Of a DNA stretch of 12,543 nucleotides, positions 1-6,899 are shown one piece after another. The notes below the pieces were generated by a model. That model did not search any database and was not told the origin of the DNA. It saw only the letters and a program-made list of their open reading frames with translations. The position numbers were made by a program, and so were the translations under genes. The stretch's first letter is position 1, and the number at the start of each line of letters is the position of its first letter. The stretch comes from LH-M37 sp032251315 (GTDB taxonomy: Bacteria > Pseudomonadota > Gammaproteobacteria > SZUA-229): contig JAVVEE010000072.1 of the NCBI GenBank assembly GCA_032251315.1, positions 1 to 12,543 of the forward strand, given 5' to 3'.

Positions 1-130
1 GCCCATTATGAGGCCGGTTATAAGGGGGAGTGGGTCCATACCATTATCTGTGGACCAATGCCTTAAATGCCCAGCTTTTAACTGCAAACTGCCTACTGCC
101 AACTGCCAACTGCCAACTATGTTTTATCTC
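1..130. repeat. Right half of a palindromic heptamer-repeat element, cut by or degenerate at the window edge
   Basis: From about 46 the sequence matches the right arm of the complete element at 5472-5831: TCTGTGGACCAATGCCTTAA, then a short spacer, then five heptamers of the AACTGCC type (80-114) and the edge AACTATGTTTTA (115-126). A short inverted repeat GGTCCA (33-38) / TGGACC (51-56) stands at its inner end. No matching left arm is visible inside the window, so the copy is either truncated or continues to the left. The outer edge lies a few bases beyond the stop codon of the FimV-like gene on the minus strand. I see no gene in 1-130. Confidence 0.8.
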
Positions 131-520
131 TTAACCCGACGCTTCAGCTTTTTTGAGCAGGGCGAGTGCGCGTTTATCGGTCGGGTTTGTCAGCAGGTGT
201 TTTTCCAGCGAGGTGATGGCCTGTTCCTTGAGTTCGTAGGTTAAATAGACTTCAGCTGCGGCGACCAGGTCGTCATCTTCGCTGACATCATCTTTTTGTT
301 TTTTAGCCGGGGCGGGTACGACTTTAGGCTTGGGGCGGGTGCGCACCTTCTTTTCATTTGCGAGCTTCTGTTCTTCTGCCGCAAGTCGGGCTGCTTTGGC
401 TTTCTTTTCTCTGGCTTCATTGGCGAAAGTTTTGGTAATGATGATTACGGCCACCAATACAGAAAGGCCCAGTATTACCAGCAGCGAGGTTACAATCAAA
501 TTTGACTGGTCAAAATTCAT
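131..520 (-). CDS. Small membrane-anchored protein with a FimV-C-terminus-like helical domain
   Basis: This 129-residue protein has a single hydrophobic segment at about residues 8-29 (NLIVTSLLVILGLSVLVAV...), probably a membrane anchor. A charged, Ala/Lys/Glu-rich stretch that may be coiled coil follows (about 33-58), then a Lys/Pro-rich linker (61-76). The C-terminal domain (about 82-127) contains AAAEVYLTYELKEQAITSLE and NPTDKRALALLKKAEA. That pattern is known from the TPR-like C-terminal region of the FimV polar/pilus-associated family, so the assignment is by motif resemblance and the function is not established. Full FimV proteins are far longer and carry an N-terminal LysM domain, which is absent here. 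The start is supported by AGGAAG seven bases upstream. The ATG overlaps the stop codon of a possible small ORF (ATGA), suggesting translational coupling. The TAA stop is immediately followed by the edge of a heptamer repeat. Confidence 0.72.
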   Translation of the reverse strand: MNFDQSNLIVTSLLVILGLSVLVAVIIITKTFANEAREKKAKAARLAAEEQKLANEKKVRTRPKPKVVPAPAKKQKDDVSEDDDLVAAAEVYLTYELKEQAITSLEKHLLTNPTDKRALALLKKAEASG

Positions 521-621
521 TTCATTACTTCCTCGGTTCTTGTTGTCCTTCGCGCCAGACGGCCTCTGAATACATCGGATAGACGTTCAGGAGGGTGATT
601 ACGGTCAGCTTCAATAGTCAT
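517..621 (-). CDS. Possible 34-residue small protein, translationally coupled to the FimV-like gene
   Basis: Reading the minus strand from ATG at 621 gives an uninterrupted 34-codon frame ending in TGA at 517-519. That stop overlaps the ATG of the downstream gene in an ATGA junction. The product begins MTIEADRNHPPERLSDVF and ends RTTRTEEVMK; it is hydrophilic with seven arginines and no membrane segment. The Shine-Dalgarno sequence of the downstream gene (AGGAAG) lies inside this frame's last codons. Its own ribosome site is poor (AAGGAA about 13 bases upstream), and an in-frame TAA eleven codons above the ATG bars a longer version. I recognise no family. It may be a leader or coupling ORF, or simply chance. 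Confidence 0.35.
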   Translation of the reverse strand: MTIEADRNHPPERLSDVFRGRLARRTTRTEEVMK

Positions 622-726
622 GATTGGTTCAAATATTCCTTAGCGCAAGTCTAGGTAATCTGAGCGTAATATCAAGATTAAATCAGTAATGTTTTCGTTC
701 GCCACTGTGATTCGCCCTATTGGAAA

Positions 727-769
727 CTTTAACCAGAATCTGCGGTTTAACCGCAGATTCTGGTTAAAG
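727..769 (-). terminator. Perfect 19-bp hairpin just after ppc, probable terminator
   Basis: CTTTAACCAGAATCTGCGG (727-745) and its exact complement (751-769) enclose a five-base loop (746-750). The hairpin starts about five bases beyond the ppc TAG stop. In the ppc direction it is followed only by TTTCC, a short T-tract, so it is an imperfect intrinsic terminator; the very long stem may instead protect the mRNA 3' end. It separates ppc from the FimV-like gene on the same strand, which would need its own promoter. I could not identify a convincing one in 622-726. Confidence 0.65.
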
Positions 770-773
770 CCTT

Positions 774-3716
774 CTAGCCGGTATTGCGCATACCGGCAGC
801 AATGGCGTTAATGCTTCTCAGCAATGGATCCAGCCACTTTTCGCGCTCTTCCTTGCTCAGTGATTCATCGCGCCAGCGTTTGAGCAATTTGATCTGGATA
901 TGGTTTAAAGGGTCGAGATACGGGTCGCGACGCCTTAGCGATAAAGCCAGTGGCTCGATATCGTCGAGCAGATGATTCATCTCGGCAACCTTCAGCGTGT
1001 ACTGGTAGGTGCGATCGTACTCGGCCTTGATCATGCCGAATACGCGGTCGCGTACTTCCGCCGACAAACACAGCTCAGCATATTCCTTGGCCGTGACGAT
1101 GTCGGCTTTGTATAAAGCCATTTCGGTATTACTGAGCAGGGCGCGGAAATAGGGCCAGCTCCGATAAAGCTCCTGTAATTTTTTCATACGGCTTTCATCG
1201 TTGTTAACCCAGGCCTCAAGCGCCGAACCAATGCCGTACCAGGCCGGCAGGGTATGGCGCGATTGCGCCCAGCCAAAGACCCAGCCGATGGCACGCACCG
1301 AGGTTTTTGAGCGGTCGCCCTGCTTGCGGTGCGAGGGGCGTGAGCCGATATTCATCAGGGCGATTTCACTAACCGGCGTGGCTTCGTAGAAATAATCGAG
1401 GAAGCCTTCGGTGCGGTCAGTGAGCTGGCGATAGGTATCTTCGCCGATTTCCATAATCTCCCGCATGATCTGCACACGCTCGGGCGTAGTGCTGGTTTCG
1501 CAGGGCATGACGTTATAACGGCTCGCCATCAGCAGGCCGGAAAGCCCCATGGTGAGTTCGTAGACCGCGGTTTCAGGATTGCTGTATTTGTTGGACAGCA
1601 CTTCACCCTGTTCGGTAAATTTGATTTCACCGTGAACAGTGCCGGCGGGTTGCGCCAAAATCGATTCATAAGTAGGGCCGCCGCCACGGCCAATGGTGCC
1701 GCCACGGCCGTGAAATAACCGGCATTCGATACTGTGACTGTCGGTGAGCTTGATGACTTTTTCCTGCGCCTCGAACAGCTGCCACGAGGAGGCCAGAATG
1801 CCGCCATCCTTGCAGGAATCGGAATAACCCAGCATCACCTCCTGCTGGTTACCGGAGGCCTTGAGCAGGCCTTTGTAAACGTCGTTCTCAAACAGGGCTG
1901 ATAACACGATTTCGATGCGCTCGAGATCTTCAATGGTTTCAAACAGGGGCGAAATCTGAATGTTACAGAACCAGCCATCCTCAGTTTTACCGGCGAGGCC
2001 CAGCAGCGAAGCCAGCCACATCACTTCCATAATGTGACTGGCCTGATGGGTCATGGAGATAACGTAGGTGCCGAAACAGTCCGGGCTGATTTCATGACTC
2101 ATGGTAGCCATCGCCTGCAAGACCTCCATGGTCTCCCTGTGCGGCTCACTCAGCTTGTCTTTGTCCAGCAGGAACTGACTGTCAGCCCGGTCGATCAGGT
2201 CGGCAAGCAGTTGCAGACGCCCGGCTTCGGATAAAGCAGGGTAGTCGATGCTGCTATCAACCTGCTGCAAGATCTCAGCCACTGCATCGCTGTGACGGGT
2301 TGATTCCTGACGGATATCCAGCTGCATCAGGTAGAAGCCAAAAGATTCCACCAGACGAATGAAATCATTGAGTACGCTATCGGCGATATTCTGGTCGCCG
2401 TGAGAGCACAGGGAGTCACGAATCAGGTAGAGATCGTTAAGAAACTCCTGCTCCGAGGGATAGGCGCTTTTGAATTCACTGGCATCGATCGGGTCGGTAT
2501 TGCCGTCAATTTTTCGCAGACCGGCACGAATGCTGTCCAGATTCTTCTGCAAGCGGTGGCGCATGAAAGCAATTTTTCGACGGTAAGGCGCGCGGCTGTA
2601 GATGGTCGGCTTGGTGGTGAACACTTCGAAGCGGAGGTACTCATCCTGCTTCAGACTTTCGGTGAAGGCCTCGCTGGGCGTACACAGCCGGTCAGAGTGG
2701 GTCAGATGCTTGAAGATTTCAGTCAGCCGGCGAACATACTCCTCCAGCGCTGCTTCTGATTGCAGATATAAAGCCAGAACCGTGGTTTCGGGCTTGACGT
2801 TAGGGTTGCCATCGCGGTCGCCGCCGATCCATGAACCGAAGCGCAAAAAACTGGGAACACTGACCCTTTCATTGGGGTAGTGTTCGCGAACCCGTCGTTC
2901 CAGATTTCTGTAGATGACCGGAATGGCGTCGAACAGACTCTCCTTAAAATAGTACAGCCCGTTTTTGATCTCGTCCCTGACCTGCGGGCGATCTTCGCGC
3001 ACCTCATCGGTGCGCCACAGAATCTGAATCTGGGTTTCCAGTTCCTGAATAATCTCCTTGCGCTGATCCGTGCCTAAACGGGTGTCATTCAGTTTCTCGT
3101 TGGTGAGAAAGATGCGACGCAGAGCGTATAGCACGCTGCGGCGTTTGGATTCGGTCGGATGTGCCGTAATCACCGGAATATAAGCCAGGCGATCGAACAG
3201 ATTCTGCAATTGTCGGGCATTCATGCCCAGATTTTTCAGATCGTACAAGGCCGATTCAAATGAGCCCACCCAGAGGTGGTCGTTGTTTTTGCGCTGCCGC
3301 AGCTGGCGGCGTCGCAGCTGGTGCTGAGAGGCTTCCTCGGCGATATTCACCAGGCTGAAATAGGTGCTGAAAGCGCGCACCACCTGAGACAGCGTTTCAG
3401 CATCCAGCGATTCAATCATCGACATCATCTGCGCGCGTCGTGCAGGGTCATCCTTTTTATGCAGGGCGATAAAGCCCAACCGTAGCTTTTCCACCGAGTC
3501 GTAAACCTTGGCCCCGGCCTGTGAAAGTAAAACATTGCCCAGCAGATTGCCAAACAGCTTAACGCGCGCCCGTAGCTGCTTGTCGCTGCTGGCAGTATTG
3601 AGCAGGCCTGCGGGCTCCTTTCTAATGGAAAGGTCGGCGGACGGATTTTCAGGTGTTTTTGAATGACTCATAAATGATACTATTTGACGCATATTGTCCT
3701 GTATAAGGCGCAACAT
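774..3716 (-). CDS. ppc: Phosphoenolpyruvate carboxylase
   Basis: The enzyme carboxylates phosphoenolpyruvate with bicarbonate to oxaloacetate, replenishing the TCA cycle in the cytosol. The family signatures are all present: TAHPTES at residues 184-190 with the catalytic His at 186, GSWIGGDRDGNPNV, FYLMQLDIRQES, LGYSDSCKDGG, the glycine loop HGRGGTIGRGGGP at 669-681, and the end AAGMRNTG, whose Asn belongs to the aspartate feedback site in the E. coli enzyme. From the first ATG it is 980 residues, roughly 100 longer than E. coli PEPC, partly through an N-terminal extension of about 48 residues before the first His motif. The first ATG (3716) overlaps a perfect TATAAT on the same strand. The ATG at 3692 (residue 9) has AGGA four bases upstream and may be the real start; residue 16 (3671) is another option. 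The gene is divergent from pgi across 122 bases and is followed by a strong hairpin. Confidence 0.97.
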   Translation of the reverse strand: MLRLIQDNMRQIVSFMSHSKTPENPSADLSIRKEPAGLLNTASSDKQLRARVKLFGNLLGNVLLSQAGAKVYDSVEKLRLGFIALHKKDDPARRAQMMSMIESLDAETLSQVVRAFSTYFSLVNIAEEASQHQLRRRQLRQRKNNDHLWVGSFESALYDLKNLGMNARQLQNLFDRLAYIPVITAHPTESKRRSVLYALRRIFLTNEKLNDTRLGTDQRKEIIQELETQIQILWRTDEVREDRPQVRDEIKNGLYYFKESLFDAIPVIYRNLERRVREHYPNERVSVPSFLRFGSWIGGDRDGNPNVKPETTVLALYLQSEAALEEYVRRLTEIFKHLTHSDRLCTPSEAFTESLKQDEYLRFEVFTTKPTIYSRAPYRRKIAFMRHRLQKNLDSIRAGLRKIDGNTDPIDASEFKSAYPSEQEFLNDLYLIRDSLCSHGDQNIADSVLNDFIRLVESFGFYLMQLDIRQESTRHSDAVAEILQQVDSSIDYPALSEAGRLQLLADLIDRADSQFLLDKDKLSEPHRETMEVLQAMATMSHEISPDCFGTYVISMTHQASHIMEVMWLASLLGLAGKTEDGWFCNIQISPLFETIEDLERIEIVLSALFENDVYKGLLKASGNQQEVMLGYSDSCKDGGILASSWQLFEAQEKVIKLTDSHSIECRLFHGRGGTIGRGGGPTYESILAQPAGTVHGEIKFTEQGEVLSNKYSNPETAVYELTMGLSGLLMASRYNVMPCETSTTPERVQIMREIMEIGEDTYRQLTDRTEGFLDYFYEATPVSEIALMNIGSRPSHRKQGDRSKTSVRAIGWVFGWAQSRHTLPAWYGIGSALEAWVNNDESRMKKLQELYRSWPYFRALLSNTEMALYKADIVTAKEYAELCLSAEVRDRVFGMIKAEYDRTYQYTLKVAEMNHLLDDIEPLALSLRRRDPYLDPLNHIQIKLLKRWRDESLSKEEREKWLDPLLRSINAIAAGMRNTG

Positions 3717-3720
3717 TATA
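3715..3720 (-). promoter_or_regulatory. Possible -10 hexamer of the ppc promoter
   Basis: The minus strand reads TATAAT exactly here, overlapping the first in-frame ATG of ppc (3714-3716). With normal spacing, transcription would begin near 3708. The first ATG could then not be used, and translation would begin at 3692 (AGGA four bases upstream) or 3671. No good -35 hexamer is found 16-18 bases upstream (best fit ATATCA at 18), so this may be a chance match or an activator-dependent promoter. Confidence 0.3.
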
Positions 3721-3838
3721 GCTCATGCGGCTTTTGGCTGATATACCAAAAATAAATACCGCCATTTTGGGGATTCAGGAACGGAACAGGCGTGTTTGCG
3801 CTACATAATATGAACAAAATAAAAAGGTTTAAATTCAT

Positions 3839-5482
3839 ATGTCTAAATTAACGGAACTGCCCGCCTGGAAGGCGATAGAGTCACATTTTTCAGAAGTTAA
3901 AGGCCTGCACATGCGGGACCTGTTCGCGCAGGATGACCAGCGTTTTGAAAAATTCAGCACACAGATGGACGACATTCTGCTGGATTTCTCCAAAAACCGC
4001 ATGACCGACGAAAGCTTCCGCCTGCTCTGCAATCTGGCGCGTGAGACCGATGTAGAAGGCTGGCGCGAGCAGATGTTTGAAGGCAAGGCAATCAATATTT
4101 CGGAATACCGGCCGGTTCTGCACACCGCCCTGCGCAATCGCAGCAACAAGCCGGTGTTTGTCGATGGTGAGGATGTAATGCCTAAAATTAACAAGGTGTT
4201 GCAGCAGATGCGTTATTTTTCAGAACGCGTGCGCGGCGGGCACTGGCGGGGTTACAGCGGCCACCTGATAAAAGACGTGATCAACATCGGCATCGGCGGT
4301 TCGGATCTGGGCCCGCATGTGGTCTGTGACGCCATGAAACCGTTTGCGCAACGCGGCATGAACGTGCACTTTGTCTCCAATGTCGACCCGACGCATCTCT
4401 CCGAAATCCTGAAATTCGTGGAGCCGGAATCGACCCTGTTCATCGTCTCCTCGAAATCATTCACCACGCAGGAAACCATGATGAACGCGCACAGCGCGCG
4501 GCAGTGGTTTGTCAGCACCACCGGCTCGGAAAAAGCCGTCGCCAAACATTTTGTTGCCGTCAGCAGCAACACCCGGGCAGCCAATGAGTTTGGCATTCTG
4601 TCCGAAAATATCTTCGAATTCTGGGACTGGGTAGGGGGGCGTTACTCGCTCTGGTCCGCCATCGGCCTGCCCATTGTGCTGTATCTGGGCATGGATCATT
4701 TCGAAGATTTTCTGGAAGGTGCCTACGCCATGGATGAGCATTTTAGAAATGCCCCGATAGAAAAAAACATCCCCATAATCCTGGCCCTGCTGGGCATCTG
4801 GTACAACAACTTCTTCGATGCGCAAAGCCATGCCGTGATGGCCTATAACCAGTATCTGCGGCGGTTGCCTGCCTACCTGCAGCAGCTGGATATGGAAAGC
4901 AACGGCAAAACCATCAACCGTCAGGGCGAGCGCGTCGATTACCTTACCGGCCCCATTATCTGGGGAGAAACCGGCAGCAACTGCCAGCATGCATTTTTCC
5001 AGCTGCTGCACCAGGGCACCAAACCGGTACCCGCCGATTTCCTGATTCCCGCCAGAAGCAAGAACCCGCTCGGCTCACAGCATAAGGTCCTGCTCTCCAA
5101 CTTCCTGGCCCAGACCCGCGCCCTGATGATGGGCAAGACCGAGGCCGAAGCACGGCACGAACTCGAATCCGCCGGTGTCGCGGAAGACCGGCTGGAAGAG
5201 ATATTGCCGCACAAAATTTTTGAAGGTAACAAACCGACCAACTCAATCATGTTTGAAAAACTCGACCCGCGCACCCTGGGCGCGCTACTGGCGATGTACG
5301 AACACAAAGTGTTTGTGCAAGGCGTGATCTGGAATATCAACTCCTTCGATCAATGGGGCGTAGAACTGGGCAAACAACTGGCCGGCGAAATCATGCAAGT
5401 ACTCGCCAGCGACCACCCACCCGAAGACTACGACTGCTCAACCAGCGGCCTGCTGGATTATTACTCCATCTTTAAAACATAG
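3839..5482 (+). CDS. pgi: Glucose-6-phosphate isomerase
   Basis: This cytosolic enzyme interconverts glucose-6-phosphate and fructose-6-phosphate in glycolysis and gluconeogenesis. Its 547 residues match the usual length of about 549 and align with E. coli Pgi throughout. Landmarks are IGIGGSDLGPHV for sugar-phosphate binding, FEFWDWVGGRYSLWSAIGLP, DMESNGK with the catalytic Glu353, SNCQHAF with His384, and VELGKQLAG with Lys512. These correspond to E355, H386 and K514 of E. coli. The usual GEPGTNGQH reads GETGSNCQH here, a substitution that keeps the catalytic His. A Shine-Dalgarno-like AAGG stands about 11 bases upstream of the ATG. The last codons, AAA ACA TAG, lie inside the edge sequence of a palindromic repeat, so the terminal Lys-Thr and the stop codon are probably repeat-derived. 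The gene is convergent with queG. Confidence 0.97.
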   Translation: MSKLTELPAWKAIESHFSEVKGLHMRDLFAQDDQRFEKFSTQMDDILLDFSKNRMTDESFRLLCNLARETDVEGWREQMFEGKAINISEYRPVLHTALRNRSNKPVFVDGEDVMPKINKVLQQMRYFSERVRGGHWRGYSGHLIKDVINIGIGGSDLGPHVVCDAMKPFAQRGMNVHFVSNVDPTHLSEILKFVEPESTLFIVSSKSFTTQETMMNAHSARQWFVSTTGSEKAVAKHFVAVSSNTRAANEFGILSENIFEFWDWVGGRYSLWSAIGLPIVLYLGMDHFEDFLEGAYAMDEHFRNAPIEKNIPIILALLGIWYNNFFDAQSHAVMAYNQYLRRLPAYLQQLDMESNGKTINRQGERVDYLTGPIIWGETGSNCQHAFFQLLHQGTKPVPADFLIPARSKNPLGSQHKVLLSNFLAQTRALMMGKTEAEARHELESAGVAEDRLEEILPHKIFEGNKPTNSIMFEKLDPRTLGALLAMYEHKVFVQGVIWNINSFDQWGVELGKQLAGEIMQVLASDHPPEDYDCSTSGLLDYYSIFKT

Positions 5483-5831
5483 TAAAACATAGTTGGTAGA
5501 TAAAACATAGTTGGCAGTAGGCAGTTTGCAGTTGGCAGTTAAAACCGGGCAGGCGATAAATAAGGGCATTAGTCCGCAGATGAACACAGATTTTAAGAAC
5601 AAAATCTATATCCGCGAAGGACGCGAAGGACGCGAAGGACGCGAAGGACGCGAAGGACGCGAAGGACGCGAAAAAAGCAAAAACAATAATCTTTAATGTT
5701 TTTTTGGCGTTCTTTGCGTTTTTCGCGGACTGAGGCTTTTGATTTTATCTGCGTTAATCTGTGGACCAATGCCTTAATCGCACTTCTTTTAACTGCCAAC
5801 TGCCAACTGCCTACTGCCAACTATGTTTTAA
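5472..5831. repeat. Complete palindromic heptamer/CGCGAAG element between pgi and queG
   Basis: This 328-base gene-free gap, plus a few coding bases on each side, is one imperfect palindrome. The left arm holds three copies of an AAAACATAG edge (5472-5510), the heptamers AGTTGGC/AGTAGGC/AGTTTGC/AGTTGGC (5509-5536), TTAAAACCGGGC, GGGCATTAGTCCGCAGATG and a CGCGAAGGA tandem tract. The right arm mirrors this: CGCGGACTGAGGCTTTTGAT, ATCTGTGGACCAATGCCTTA, four heptamers (5791-5818) and CTATGTTTTAA. The AT-rich centre (5675-5706) can form a small hairpin. Both flanking genes end inside its edges. Long open frames read through it only because its units are 9 bp and 7 bp; I see no real gene. It could fold into a long stem serving as a two-way terminator, which is inference. 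Confidence 0.88.
5614..5672 (+). repeat. Six-copy 9-bp tandem repeat (GCGAAGGAC)n
   Basis: Six exact copies of GCGAAGGAC start at 5614, 5623, 5632, 5641, 5650 and 5659, followed by a partial GCGAA. The related element at 7267-7356 has only about two units in its left arm. The tract therefore looks like a local expansion and a potential variable-number locus. The unit is a multiple of three, so it yields an apparent Arg-Glu-Gly frame with no sign of being a gene. Confidence 0.9.
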
Positions 5832-6884
5832 TCTCTTCAACCCCCACTCAATATGCTCCGCCACCATCGGCGAGGCCCCGGTGAGTTTGTTTTCGAGCGC
5901 GACGACAATCTCCGCTGAGTGCGGGGCGTTGCCTAGCGCGATGGCGATATTGCGTTGCCAGCGTTCATAACCAATACGGCGGATGGCGGAGCCTTCGGTA
6001 TTTTTCAGAAACTCCGGCTCACTCCAGTTGAACAGCTCCAGCAGTTTGGGTGCATCCAGCGGGTGACGGGTTAAAAAGTCGGCCTCGGTGCTGGGTGTGG
6101 CGAAACGGTTCCACGGGCAGCACAGCTGGCAATCATCACAGCCGTAGATGCGGTTGCCGATGGCGGCTCTGAATTCAACCGGAATCGCGCCATCGAGCTC
6201 GATGGTGAGATAGGAGATGCAGCGGCGGGCATCGAGTTGATAGGGGGCGATAATGGCCCGGGTCGGGCAGATGTCGATGCAGGCCTGGCAGCTGCCGCAG
6301 TGTGATTCGGGCGCGTTGTTGCTGACGGGCAGGGGCAGATCGGTGTAGATTTCGCCCAGAAAAAACCACGAGCCGGCTTTCTGGTTGATCAGGTTAGTAT
6401 GCTTGCCGATCCAGCCCAGCCCGGCCTTTTCGGCCAGCGGTTTTTCCAGCACGGGGGCGCTATCGACAAACACGCGATAGCCGAAATCACCGATTTCAGC
6501 GCTGATTTTGTCGGTCAGTTTCTGCAAACGTTTGCGCATCAGCTTGTGATAATCGCGCCCCAGGGCATAGCGCGAAATGTAACCCAGCTCGGTGTCTGCC
6601 AGCGTGGCCTCTGCCGATTCGCAGTCCGGCGGGTAATAATCCATGCGCACCGAAATAATGCGCAGCGTACCCGCCACCAGCTCATCGGCCTGATAACGCA
6701 TGCTGCCGTGTTTGTGCATATAACCCATTTCGCCATGACGATCCTGATCCAGCCAGTCAAGAAAATAACCCTGATAGTCGCCCAGATCGGTATCAGTGAC
6801 CTCAAGCTGTTGAAAGCCCAGCTCTTTTGACCAGAGCTTTAGCTTCTGGAGCAACTCTTCGGGGGTGGTTGTGTTTTCCGGCAT
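5811..6884 (-). CDS. queG: Epoxyqueuosine reductase
   Basis: QueG reduces epoxyqueuosine to queuosine at the wobble position of tRNAs with GUN anticodons, using cobalamin and two [4Fe-4S] clusters. The 357 residues begin like E. coli QueG (KLWSKELGFQQLEVTDTDL, HGEMGYMHKHGSMR). They contain VFVDSAPVLEKPLA with the probable catalytic Asp, and GLGWIGKHTNLI. Two ferredoxin-type cysteine clusters follow: CGSCQACIDICP and GCDDCQLCCPWN. The start chosen matches the family's N-terminus, though no good Shine-Dalgarno is visible. The C-terminus is odd. After WGLKRLK the frame runs into the adjacent repeat (AAA CAT AGT TGG CAG TAG), adding His-Ser-Trp-Gln before a stop that lies within a heptamer. The gene is bracketed by repeats on both sides, stands alone, and converges with pgi. 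Confidence 0.95.
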   Translation of the reverse strand: MPENTTTPEELLQKLKLWSKELGFQQLEVTDTDLGDYQGYFLDWLDQDRHGEMGYMHKHGSMRYQADELVAGTLRIISVRMDYYPPDCESAEATLADTELGYISRYALGRDYHKLMRKRLQKLTDKISAEIGDFGYRVFVDSAPVLEKPLAEKAGLGWIGKHTNLINQKAGSWFFLGEIYTDLPLPVSNNAPESHCGSCQACIDICPTRAIIAPYQLDARRCISYLTIELDGAIPVEFRAAIGNRIYGCDDCQLCCPWNRFATPSTEADFLTRHPLDAPKLLELFNWSEPEFLKNTEGSAIRRIGYERWQRNIAIALGNAPHSAEIVVALENKLTGASPMVAEHIEWGLKRLKHSWQ

Positions 6885-6899
6885 TCGGCTAGTTTAGCG

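Noticed and set aside
3783..3811. Promoter for pgi in the ppc-pgi gap
   Set aside because: TAATAT has only a poor -35 partner 17 bases upstream (GGAACA); too weak to list.
4457..5011. 184-codon minus-strand frame antisense to pgi
   Set aside because: It is a shadow of the pgi reading frame with no family resemblance.
5511..5820. Open frames on both strands through the pgi-queG gap (Arg-Glu-Gly and Val-Leu-Arg repeats)
   Set aside because: They arise from 9-bp and 7-bp tandem repeats read in an open phase, with no ribosome site and no protein-like composition.
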